Shown one piece after another: positions 24,922-31,946 of a stretch of 42,369 bases of DNA. The notes beneath the pieces are model-generated. The model saw only the letters and a program-made list of their open reading frames with translations, ran no database searches and was not told where the DNA came from. A program made the position numbers and the translations under genes. Positions within the stretch are counted from its first letter, which is position 1, and the number at the start of each line of letters is the position of its first letter. Source of the stretch: an uncultured Paludibacter sp. (lineage in GTDB: Bacteria; Bacteroidota; Bacteroidia; Bacteroidales; Paludibacteraceae); NCBI GenBank assembly GCA_900498215.1, contig LR026962.1, positions 1,112,461 to 1,154,829 of the forward strand, read 5' to 3'.

Positions 24922-26013
24922 ATGAGTGATTTTCTTTCATATAAAGGGAAAATATTAAAATCCGATGCGGATTATAATATAGAAACGTATAACGCTAATA
25001 TAGCAAAAGATATTACTTTAAGCGTGCGTAAAAATCAGCAATTTGGAGTTTTTACGGGAGTTCTTATAATGCCTTTTTTCTTTGAAATAGAATTAATTAG
25101 CAGTGAATATATAGGAAAAAAAGTTTTTATTACGAGTTGGCAAAACAAATGGATTATTAGTAATCTAACTGAAGATTCTACGGCTGAAAAAAATATTAAT
25201 AATCTTATTGTAACCAATCTTTCTATTTATGAAAACTTACTTTTCATAGGTAGATTTATTTATTCTCTTGGAAGTTCTACAAAAGATGTGGCTCAGTTAA
25301 AAGAGCTATATAATAGACTTATTGAAAGAGATAAACACTTTAGAACTACTTCATTTATTACATCTTATAGTTTAGCAGAAAACAGCTCGTTAAGTGTTCT
25401 TAACTCATACTTAAATAATGTTACAACAATCAATTATAATGAATTTATTTATCAAATTGATTTTTTAGGAAGTTCCTCAACAAATCCATCGTCTGCTATC
25501 GTTAATTTATTGTTTGCTAATGATATTACTCAGGCTTATAAAGATTTAAGTATATCTTTAGAATTTTTACAGGCATTAGCTCATCGAAATGTAAATATAG
25601 CGTCTCAAGTACGTGAAGAACTTAAAAATATAATAGATTGGTATGCTTTAAATAAAATATTAGGATTTACGCCCCCAGACACTCCTACAGCACAGAATAT
25701 TACACAACCTACTTACGAAAATAAAAGCGGTATAATTACTATCGCTGTTCAGGATGGTTGTGAATATAGCTTAGATGGACGGATTTATCAAACATCCAAT
25801 ATTTTTGGAAATTTAGCGCCGGGCAATTATACATTATATGTTCGAAAAAAATTAGATATTCAATTAGTAGAAAAATCGATATCGCAAGTAACTATTAATG
25901 CAGTTCCTGATAGTCCCGCATCTGAAACCGAAACTGCGGTTGAGGAAACTAAAAAAATAAACTGGCTTATTCCGGTTGGTATTGGTTTAACCATTTTAAA
26001 AATTTTATCCTGA
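24922..26013 (+). CDS. Virion membrane protein with C-terminal beta domain (paralogue of 23989)
   Basis: A 363-residue protein. Residues 1-150 are the domain shared with the upstream gene, followed by a helical region to about 245. A beta-domain at about 255-325 has the CEYSLDGRIYQTSNIFGNL and PGNYTLYVRKK signature of Ig-like SprB-type repeats common in Bacteroidota surface and phage proteins. After an acidic linker, a C-terminal membrane helix (INWLIPVGIGLTILKIL) ends the protein. The last base of its stop is the A of the next ATG. A spike or vertex component anchored in a membrane is inferred. Confidence 0.66.
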   Translation: MSDFLSYKGKILKSDADYNIETYNANIAKDITLSVRKNQQFGVFTGVLIMPFFFEIELISSEYIGKKVFITSWQNKWIISNLTEDSTAEKNINNLIVTNLSIYENLLFIGRFIYSLGSSTKDVAQLKELYNRLIERDKHFRTTSFITSYSLAENSSLSVLNSYLNNVTTINYNEFIYQIDFLGSSSTNPSSAIVNLLFANDITQAYKDLSISLEFLQALAHRNVNIASQVREELKNIIDWYALNKILGFTPPDTPTAQNITQPTYENKSGIITIAVQDGCEYSLDGRIYQTSNIFGNLAPGNYTLYVRKKLDIQLVEKSISQVTINAVPDSPASETETAVEETKKINWLIPVGIGLTILKILS

Positions 26014-26720
26014 TGGCAAAAAAAATTGGCAAAAGCATAACACCTGGAGTTATTATAACTCCCAATCCTTATACTCTGGACGATCCGATTATTTTAAATA
26101 AGCCGATAAATCCGGATGTAATAATAGCAAACGACCCTATTATTTTGGACGAGCCGAAAACTCCGGATGTAATAATAACAAACGACCCTATTACTTTAGA
26201 TGATCCGAAAACTCCGGATGTAATAATAACGGATGATTCAGGAAATCCAAACGATCCGTTACAACCGGATATTACCATAACGGATGAAGATATAGAAACT
26301 GAAGAAACAGCAAATCCGTCTTTTGAGCAGGTTATAAAAAATAATTCTGCACTAAAAAATATTCCTGTATTTGTAAAATGCACATGGACGGCAGCTTATT
26401 CGCAACCAATGGTTAATAAAGGTTTACGTGCGATATCTTACAATTCCTTTATGATTGATTACTGGAAAAAAAAATATCAATCGAAAATTAAAGATTCCCG
26501 GATTGGTACATTAACCGGCAATTATACTATTGACGCTAAAGGCGATGAATGGTTTGAAATAGTACCGGCGTATTGCAACCGCTTAACAATAGCGTGGGTA
26601 CGCTCTAAAGACGTAAAGAAAGAAGACAATTCGCAAGTAGATACAAATGCTGAGAAAAAACAAAATAACCTCTTAAAATGGATTGTAGGCGGATTAATTG
26701 CCACAAGTATTTTTTCTTAA
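26013..26720 (+). CDS. Repeat-stalk, SH3-like, membrane-anchored protein
   Basis: A 235-residue protein. Residues about 15-85 are three and a half copies of a 17-residue Pro/Asp-rich repeat (PDVIITNDPITLDDPKT), likely an extended stalk. Residues about 118-205 look SH3b-like (VFVKCTW, then IGTLTGNYTIDAKGDEWFEI and IAWVRSKDV), a fold that often binds peptidoglycan. A C-terminal membrane helix (LLKWIVGGLIATSIF) closes it. Its position directly before two peptidoglycan hydrolases supports a cell-wall contact role. Confidence 0.68.
   Translation: MAKKIGKSITPGVIITPNPYTLDDPIILNKPINPDVIIANDPIILDEPKTPDVIITNDPITLDDPKTPDVIITDDSGNPNDPLQPDITITDEDIETEETANPSFEQVIKNNSALKNIPVFVKCTWTAAYSQPMVNKGLRAISYNSFMIDYWKKKYQSKIKDSRIGTLTGNYTIDAKGDEWFEIVPAYCNRLTIAWVRSKDVKKEDNSQVDTNAEKKQNNLLKWIVGGLIATSIFS
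26111..26235 (+). repeat. 51-bp tandem repeats encoding a Pro/Asp stalk
   Basis: Units begin at 26111, 26162 and 26213, each starting tccggatgtaataata. The last is partial. Adjacent units are near-identical at DNA level, so copy number may vary by slippage in frame. Confidence 0.85.
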
Positions 26721-26721
26721 A

Positions 26722-27243
26722 ATGACAACAAAAGAGTTCATCTCGAAATATTATATACAGGCGTTAAGAGTAAGCGCAATTTACAATATTCCCGTTACAG
26801 GAATATTGGCGCAAGCAGCGCACGAGAGTGGTTATGGAAATCACGCTCCGGGTTATAATTTTTTTGGAATTACGGCCGGGAGTAACTGGCGCGGGAAACG
26901 TCAACTTTTGAAAACACGGGAATTTCATAACTCGCGAAATATTCGTTATCCGATAATTATTTCCATAGCGTGGAACGCAGCTAAAGGCGGTTATGAATAT
27001 ATCGTTAGAAGATATTTTAGATTATATAGTAGCGCTCTTTGGGCATTTATCGATTACGCTAATTTAATAAGCAATAATTCCCGCTATCAAAAAGCGTTGG
27101 ATTATTATTTATACCCGGAAAAATATTTGACTGAAATAGCCAAAGCCGGTTACGCGACCGATCCAAATTATCTCACAAAAGTTTTAGCCGTTCATCGCGA
27201 TATTATGAATGCACTTAATTACTTAGGGTTAAACGAAGCTTAA
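26722..27243 (+). CDS. Glucosaminidase-family peptidoglycan hydrolase 1
   Basis: A 173-residue protein of the FlgJ/Mannosyl-glycoprotein endo-beta-N-acetylglucosaminidase family (PF01832), which cleaves the glycan strands of peptidoglycan. It has AAHESGYG with likely catalytic E35, FFGITAG, and the terminal AGYATDPNYL typical of the family. ATG 26722 is chosen. A start at 26698 (TTG) would overlap the membrane tail of the previous gene. There is no signal peptide, consistent with a virion-borne or holin-released enzyme. A paralogue follows 2 bp downstream. Confidence 0.88.
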   Translation: MTTKEFISKYYIQALRVSAIYNIPVTGILAQAAHESGYGNHAPGYNFFGITAGSNWRGKRQLLKTREFHNSRNIRYPIIISIAWNAAKGGYEYIVRRYFRLYSSALWAFIDYANLISNNSRYQKALDYYLYPEKYLTEIAKAGYATDPNYLTKVLAVHRDIMNALNYLGLNEA

Positions 27244-27245
27244 AT

Positions 27246-27701
27246 ATGGCGACAACTTCACAAATAGAAAAATTTATTAAAACGCTCTATCCGGCAGCCG
27301 TACAGGTTGAAAAGGAAACCGGACTTCCAGCGTTAGCTATTATCGCGCAATCTGCGTTAGAAACAGGTTGGGGAGCATCCGCGCCGGGTAATATGTATTT
27401 TGGTTTCAAAGTTCCATCCGGATGGACTGGTAAAAAACAGTTGCTTTGGACGCATGAATATATTAACGGAGTGTATACACGCGTACAGGATTGGTTTTGC
27501 GCGTATGATAGCCCTATCGAAAGTTTAAGACATTATGCCGGAAGGATTATCAGTTTAAGCCGTTATGCTACGGCTGCCAAAACAACCGATCCTTATCAGT
27601 ACGCGCGAGAACTTCAAAAAGCGGGTTACGCGACCGATCCGAACTATGCGGATAAAATCATCAAGAACATTGATATAGTAAAAAAAAAATCCCTGAGTTA
27701 A
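27246..27701 (+). CDS. Glucosaminidase-family peptidoglycan hydrolase 2 (zero-frame product)
   Basis: A 151-residue paralogue of the preceding gene: ALETGWG with likely catalytic E39, YFGFKVPSG, then KAGYATDPNYADK. The zero frame ends SLS right after a run of ten A residues (27680-27689). A -1 shift in that run continues for 31 codons to a stop at 27784 and adds a Gly/Ile-rich transmembrane helix (SAIGAAIIGGIIYLGYKLI). This would give a 179-residue membrane-anchored hydrolase and leave only 4 bp before the next start. Programmed frameshifting, transcript slippage and a homopolymer sequencing error all fit. Confidence 0.87.
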   Translation: MATTSQIEKFIKTLYPAAVQVEKETGLPALAIIAQSALETGWGASAPGNMYFGFKVPSGWTGKKQLLWTHEYINGVYTRVQDWFCAYDSPIESLRHYAGRIISLSRYATAAKTTDPYQYARELQKAGYATDPNYADKIIKNIDIVKKKSLS

Positions 27702-27784
27702 TTAAAACTTACGGAATTTCCGCCATTGGAGCTGCAATTATTGGCGGAATTATATATTTAGGATATAAATTGATAAAAAAATAA
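27689..27784 (+). other. -1 frame extension encoding a transmembrane tail
   Basis: The reading frame reached by a -1 slip at the A10 run encodes IPELIKTYG, then a hydrophobic helix and the ending YKLIKK. Its style matches the membrane tails of other late proteins in this operon. It fills an otherwise empty 87-bp gap in a densely packed operon, which supports it being coding. Confidence 0.65.
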
Positions 27785-27788
27785 GAAA

Positions 27789-28055
27789 ATGGAATCTAAA
27801 TTTTTAAGAGCGACCACAAAAAACGGAGTTGTTACTAAAAATGACAATATACAAGCGGACGGACACAGCGAAATATTTCTAAAGAATTTAGGAGATACCC
27901 CCGCGCAAATAAATGATAATATTCCTTTGGATCCGGGTGATGATTTTGCTTTTTCCTTTGAAAAAGGAATAGTAATAGACGAACCTTTGTCTATTCGATT
28001 TTTAAATTCCGGATCAATAAAAAAAGTACTTTGGATTAAAACATATTTTAAATAA
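27789..28055 (+). CDS. Small beta-rich late protein
   Basis: An 88-residue protein of alternating strands (SEIFLKNLGDTPAQIND, then LDPGDDFAFSFEKG, then EPLSIRFLNS). It resembles small capsid-decoration, head-completion or spike-base proteins in size and pattern, but no family was recognised. Its stop shares a base with the start of the receptor-type protein gene, so the two are translationally coupled. Confidence 0.6.
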   Translation: MESKFLRATTKNGVVTKNDNIQADGHSEIFLKNLGDTPAQINDNIPLDPGDDFAFSFEKGIVIDEPLSIRFLNSGSIKKVLWIKTYFK

Positions 28056-28699
28056 TGGCTATTATTTTAAAACCACATACCAATAAAAGAACTATCTCTG
28101 CTATTCCTCCATTATCAGCAAAACAAGGAGATGAGTGGATTAATGAGGATGATTTAATTCGATCTACGTATATAAATGGTGCGTGGGTAGTCTTGGCAAG
28201 CGATGCGCCAGTTCATAGGATACTCCCGTCAATAGGCGATGCGTATGGGGGCGGTATAGTATATGCCGTAGATAATGTAACAAGAAAAGTAAAAATAGTA
28301 AACACCTCTTTAATTGATTTATATCCTGCGGGTTTAAGCTGGCAGGATGATAACGTGCTAATCGGAGCAAATTCAGAAACAGATGGAAGATATAATTTTA
28401 ACTTAATGAAAAATGCAGCAAGTGAGGCTGCATCAATATTGCAAGGCCACAATGATGTTGGTTTAAATGGCTACTCCGATTGGTTTATACCAACTGTTAA
28501 ATTAAGCGATGATGTTGAATTAATTCTTTTAGCGGCGCAATTACTGGATGGTTGGTATTGGAGCTCTTTAGAATTAGATTCTGGAAATGCTTGGATGATT
28601 TCTATTATCGATGGAAATGGTACATTAGAAGAAGTGACGCCCGAATCAAAGCAATTAGAACATCTTCTTATAGCAGTTCGTGAAGAAATAATTTCATAA
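28055..28699 (+). CDS. DUF1566-like receptor-binding/spike protein
   Basis: A 214-residue protein. A short N-terminal attachment region (1-60, including KQGDEWINEDDLIRSTYINGAW, the type used in fibre adaptors) leads to a DUF1566/Lcl-type C-terminal domain: GDAYGGGIVYAVD, then DVGLNGYSDWFIPT and GWYWSSLELDSGNAWMI. These are C-lectin-like ligand-binding folds common at phage fibre tips. It is followed by another likely spike protein. A host-receptor binding role is well supported by family knowledge, while the virion location is inferred. Confidence 0.75.
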   Translation: MAIILKPHTNKRTISAIPPLSAKQGDEWINEDDLIRSTYINGAWVVLASDAPVHRILPSIGDAYGGGIVYAVDNVTRKVKIVNTSLIDLYPAGLSWQDDNVLIGANSETDGRYNFNLMKNAASEAASILQGHNDVGLNGYSDWFIPTVKLSDDVELILLAAQLLDGWYWSSLELDSGNAWMISIIDGNGTLEEVTPESKQLEHLLIAVREEIIS

Positions 28700-28710
28700 A
28701 AATCTAAACA

Positions 28711-30378
28711 ATGGCAATAATTTGGAAAGAAAATCCTGTGGTGGGAGATATAGAAGTAAGAGGCGGCGTAACATATAAGTACGATGCTAAAGGGCGTTGG
28801 GTTGCGCAAAAATCACCTGAGACAGACCCTGTATATAATTCTGAAAAAGCTACTTTGGCACATTTAGAAGATATTCCAGAGCCGCCCGATTTAAGTCCAT
28901 ATCTTAAAAAAGGAAAATATACTTTTGAAATTCAAGCAGACGGCGCTCAATGGCACGGGGAGTATTTAAAAGTTTATTTAGGTTATGATTTATACAACAG
29001 TCAAAATTCTACTTTTGAAAGGATTACCCCTGTAACACTTTCAGTTAAAACAGGAGCCGGGACGATGAATTTATCTCCAATTATATCTTATCCCTCTAGA
29101 GAAACATCATATCTATATCAAGGGTTCGATTTTAAGGATGCTGAAGGATTTTTGAGCAGAGTTAAAGACTTTGACAAATTAACTCTTACTTATAATATCG
29201 ATACAGTAAACTGGGAATACTTAGATTATGATGTTCAGGGTGTTTTAGGAGACAATATTATTTTAGATGAATTTGATACATATCACTCATCTGTGATGGA
29301 AAAAACAATCCGAGCTTGTTATCCAGATATTCCAAATGAAATTTTTAATACAGCAGCAGAGGGAGAATTACAGCCATCTGGAATTCCCACATATTGTTCG
29401 GATAAAAGAGCAAATCTTATATCTCGTCCTATAGGAAATTCTACATATAATACAGATAGAGCTTCTAATCCAAACATATTGGCAATTTGTTCTCATTATG
29501 ATAATGTTTTTGCCGAACGGAATGTTATTCAATATAACAAAAATACAATAGGTGTAGGCGCAAGACCAAACAATACAACAGATCCGTTTGGCACTTCTTA
29601 TGGAACTGCTATGCAGTTTTTCGAGGAGGCAAATAATGTTAGGTTGAATGAATTATATGGAGATGTAACATACGCACATATAATTGGTTGGGGAACGATT
29701 TCGGGAGACAGAAAAACAATAACAGCAACAAACTCAAATTTTAGTTTTTTGAATTGCTTACAAGTTGAGATTGGAAATAATTTTGGCGTTGGCTATGGAG
29801 GTGATTTTGATTATAACGGTGAAATTGGAGTGATAGAATCGATTACGGATACAACAATTACATTCGTTACAGCTCTACCTGAACTTCAACCGGCAGAATC
29901 TACGGCTAATCAACCTGAAACCCTGTTCTTCTGGTTGCCGGAAGCTAAAATAGGGACTATATGGAATTATAGAAAGTGGGGAGATTATCCCACTAACTTA
30001 ATACCGGCATCTCAATCTTATTTCCAAAGCCCTGCTGTTGCGATTGTAGTTTACAAGTTTAGAAAAATCAGAAATTTAACAAAAGTTGGTTGGGGACTGT
30101 GCGAAGAAGCGGCAGTGATGACAGCTTCTAATTCTACAATGCAGATTATAGACGATAAAAAGGTTTACACAACGCATTGGGATAAATTTAGAGGTTATGG
30201 AATAGTCGATGTGGATAAGGCGGTTGAGTATATTTTTGACAATTACATTAATAACGATATAGTTAAAAGACAAATTTTAGCTTTAACTCCAAAAATAAAT
30301 CCTGTATTAGTTTTTGAGGATTTAGACGAAAATGATTTAGTGAGCAAAAAAATGATTTTAGATTTATTAAATTTATAA
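28711..30378 (+). CDS. Spike protein with subtilase-like domain
   Basis: A 555-residue protein. An N-terminal adaptor (GDIEVRGGVTYKYDAKGRWVAQ) resembles the start of the previous protein. A beta region to about 165 follows. From 165 to 505 the order of segments follows a subtilisin fold: a His region YHSSV (191-195), NTIGVGA (278-284), a Ser region SQSYFQSPAVA (434-444) and the closing RGYGIVDVDKAVEYI (494-508). The catalytic Asp is unclear, the Ser motif departs from GTSxxxP, and a 100-residue insertion precedes it. Activity is doubtful. It may be a degenerate peptidase used for binding, or a protease that trims host surface proteins. Confidence 0.6.
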   Translation: MAIIWKENPVVGDIEVRGGVTYKYDAKGRWVAQKSPETDPVYNSEKATLAHLEDIPEPPDLSPYLKKGKYTFEIQADGAQWHGEYLKVYLGYDLYNSQNSTFERITPVTLSVKTGAGTMNLSPIISYPSRETSYLYQGFDFKDAEGFLSRVKDFDKLTLTYNIDTVNWEYLDYDVQGVLGDNIILDEFDTYHSSVMEKTIRACYPDIPNEIFNTAAEGELQPSGIPTYCSDKRANLISRPIGNSTYNTDRASNPNILAICSHYDNVFAERNVIQYNKNTIGVGARPNNTTDPFGTSYGTAMQFFEEANNVRLNELYGDVTYAHIIGWGTISGDRKTITATNSNFSFLNCLQVEIGNNFGVGYGGDFDYNGEIGVIESITDTTITFVTALPELQPAESTANQPETLFFWLPEAKIGTIWNYRKWGDYPTNLIPASQSYFQSPAVAIVVYKFRKIRNLTKVGWGLCEEAAVMTASNSTMQIIDDKKVYTTHWDKFRGYGIVDVDKAVEYIFDNYINNDIVKRQILALTPKINPVLVFEDLDENDLVSKKMILDLLNL

Positions 30379-30389
30379 TAAATTAATTT

Positions 30390-30635
30390 ATGCAAGAAAT
30401 AATTATAGCTATTATAGGCAGTTCGTTTGTCTCATCTGTTATTTCCGCGTTTATTACGCGGAAGCAAACAAAAGTACAGGTAAAAGACCAAATGGATCAA
30501 ATTTTTGAAGATAGAATAAAATTTCTTCAAAACTATACCGATAATCTGGAAAAAAAGTTTGTGGAAAAAATAACAGAAATTCAAAAAGCGAGCTGTATTG
30601 TTCAACCTTGTAAAAAACGTATTCCCGCCGAATGA
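30390..30635 (+). CDS. Holin- or inner-membrane spanin-like protein
   Basis: An 81-residue protein with one N-terminal transmembrane helix (EIIIAIIGSSFVSSVISAFI) and a charged coiled coil (KVQVKDQMDQIFEDRIKFL). It overlaps the start of the following lipoprotein gene by 4 bp. This membrane-plus-coil pattern next to a spanin-like gene at the end of the late operon fits a lysis role as holin or inner-membrane spanin. Sequence alone does not decide which. Confidence 0.62.
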   Translation: MQEIIIAIIGSSFVSSVISAFITRKQTKVQVKDQMDQIFEDRIKFLQNYTDNLEKKFVEKITEIQKASCIVQPCKKRIPAE

Positions 30636-31219
30636 AACGCTTAATTATTTTCATATTGTTATTTTTAGGATTAATTGGATGTTCCGGTATAAAAAAAACC
30701 GCGCAATTAACCGATAAAAGTAAATCAGATGTAGATATTAAAACATCCGGTGAAATTATTGCGAAAAATGACAGTTCCATAGTAAATAAGACGAACACTG
30801 AAGAAACAAAAAAAATTGAAACGGATCGAAATGAGAAAAAAAATGACAGTGTTAAAACAATTACCCGGTACATATACTTTGATACGTCTAAACCTTTAAC
30901 AGCTTTTGGAACGCCACCTGTAAGTTCAATATTTGAGAATAGTACACAATCATTTTCAAATACGCAAATCTCAGAGAATGAAAAACAGTCTTTAGGAAAA
31001 AAAATTGAGGCGGACATAAAAAAAGAGTATGAAAATCGGTATAATGAAAAATTTAACAGCTTATTAAATTTAATCGAGCGCCAAAATATCAAACTAACTG
31101 AAAAAGAAAAAAAGGGAACTTCCCCCTGGAGGATTTTTGTTTTTGGGGTTTTAACTCCTTTTTTGGCGAAATTGATTTATTTTCTAATAAAAAAACTCAA
31201 AATACTTGGATATATATAA
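30632..31219 (+). CDS. Unimolecular-spanin-like lipoprotein
   Basis: A 195-residue protein with a lipobox (LGLIGCSG, lipidated Cys17). A long polar, helix-prone periplasmic region follows (about 20-160, rich in Lys, Thr and Asn, with a KKIETDRNEKKND stretch). A C-terminal transmembrane helix lies in WRIFVFGVLTPFLAKLIYFLI, ahead of a basic end. A lipid-anchored N-terminus in the outer membrane plus an inner-membrane C-terminus is the u-spanin design (T1 gp11 type), which fuses the two membranes at lysis. The late-operon end position and the preceding membrane gene agree. Confidence 0.68.
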   Translation: MKRLIIFILLFLGLIGCSGIKKTAQLTDKSKSDVDIKTSGEIIAKNDSSIVNKTNTEETKKIETDRNEKKNDSVKTITRYIYFDTSKPLTAFGTPPVSSIFENSTQSFSNTQISENEKQSLGKKIEADIKKEYENRYNEKFNSLLNLIERQNIKLTEKEKKGTSPWRIFVFGVLTPFLAKLIYFLIKKLKILGYI

Positions 31220-31236
31220 AAAAAAGCATATATTTG
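31206..31236 (+). promoter_or_regulatory. Putative promoter of a small intergenic transcript
   Basis: TTG at 31206-31208, a 20-nt spacer and TAtaTTTG at 31229-31236 match the Bacteroidota promoter. It overlaps the end of the spanin-like gene, and no gene follows on this strand before the terminator at 31334-31366. Confidence 0.5.
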
Positions 31237-31242
31237 TCGAAC

Positions 31243-31366
31243 AATTATTATCGTTTTTCATAAACAATAATCAAAAGTAGGGATACTGATACTCCGTAAA
31301 GGCATACAATACTGACACGAACTACTACGACATTAAAAATCCCTTATCCTTCAGGATAGGGGATTT
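31243..31366 (+). ncRNA. Candidate small RNA between lysis and lysogeny modules
   Basis: The roughly 124-nt segment between a good promoter match and a strong terminator contains no reading frame of note. It does contain a possible internal stem (attatt / aataat). It could be a regulatory RNA expressed in the lysogen. No known RNA family was recognised. Confidence 0.3.
31334..31366. terminator. Bidirectional terminator between convergent genes
   Basis: The stem aaaatcccttatcc / ggataggggatttt has a ttca loop and A/T tracts on both sides, with one mismatch opposite. It separates the rightward late operon from the leftward exonuclease-like and integrase genes. Confidence 0.8.
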
Positions 31367-31370
31367 TATT

Positions 31371-31868
31371 TTATAACCTGTATTTTTCAATATCTTTTCT
31401 TATTATACCGTGTTTCTGAAAAAAGAAGTTTTTCACCCGGATTAAATTATTGACATCTTCTTTGTTATATTTCATCGCAAACGCTCGTTTAAGGGGGTTT
31501 TGCCAGTCTCTATGCAGTTGCCAAATATTGCTTTTATATTCCATTGTTTCACGCTGTATTCCTGCCATTTTTTCCAGATCGGAAAGTTTATAACTGGGCA
31601 AGTTCGGTTCTAACTTTTTAATAATTGAAAGCAGATTAAAACAATAATAGTAAGTTTTCAAATCACAATCAAAAAACTTTTCGAGCATTCCGATATCCGG
31701 CCCGTAACAATAAATTACATCTACACCCTGAAGAATCGATAAAAAACTAAATGGATTAATTGTACGCTCGTACAATTGATATGTACCGGATAAACTGTAA
31801 GCGTATCCGATTAAGTAAATACGTTGGTTTAAAAACCATTCGGCATCGATAAATAAACTTTTTCCCAT
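31371..31868 (-). CDS. RNase H-like 3'-5' exonuclease family protein
   Basis: A 165-residue protein. The pattern FIDAEWF (D8, E10), CYGPDIGMLEKF and KYNKEDVNNLI matches the acidic residues of YprB/DnaQ-like RNase H-fold exonucleases (DxE, central D, and YNxxDV). The length is short but holds the whole fold. It acts on DNA or RNA ends in principle. It lies 78 bp downstream of the integrase on the same strand, so it may be transcribed with it. A role in processing recombination or excised DNA is possible but not shown. Confidence 0.68.
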   Translation of the reverse strand: MGKSLFIDAEWFLNQRIYLIGYAYSLSGTYQLYERTINPFSFLSILQGVDVIYCYGPDIGMLEKFFDCDLKTYYYCFNLLSIIKKLEPNLPSYKLSDLEKMAGIQRETMEYKSNIWQLHRDWQNPLKRAFAMKYNKEDVNNLIRVKNFFFQKHGIIRKDIEKYRL

Positions 31869-31946
31869 GTTCTAATAATTTTAGAGGTTATTTAAAATGC
31901 AAAGCCCCGCACAAAGGCGGGGTATCGCGTTAATTATTTAGTAAAA

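Noticed and set aside
26698-26721. Upstream TTG start for the first glucosaminidase
   Set aside because: It overlaps the membrane tail of the previous gene. ATG 26722 directly after the stop is the natural start.
30454-31092. 212-codon minus-strand frame over the lysis genes
   Set aside because: It is antisense to two overlapping genes with clear membrane and lipobox features and has a Phe/Ser-rich composition without motifs.
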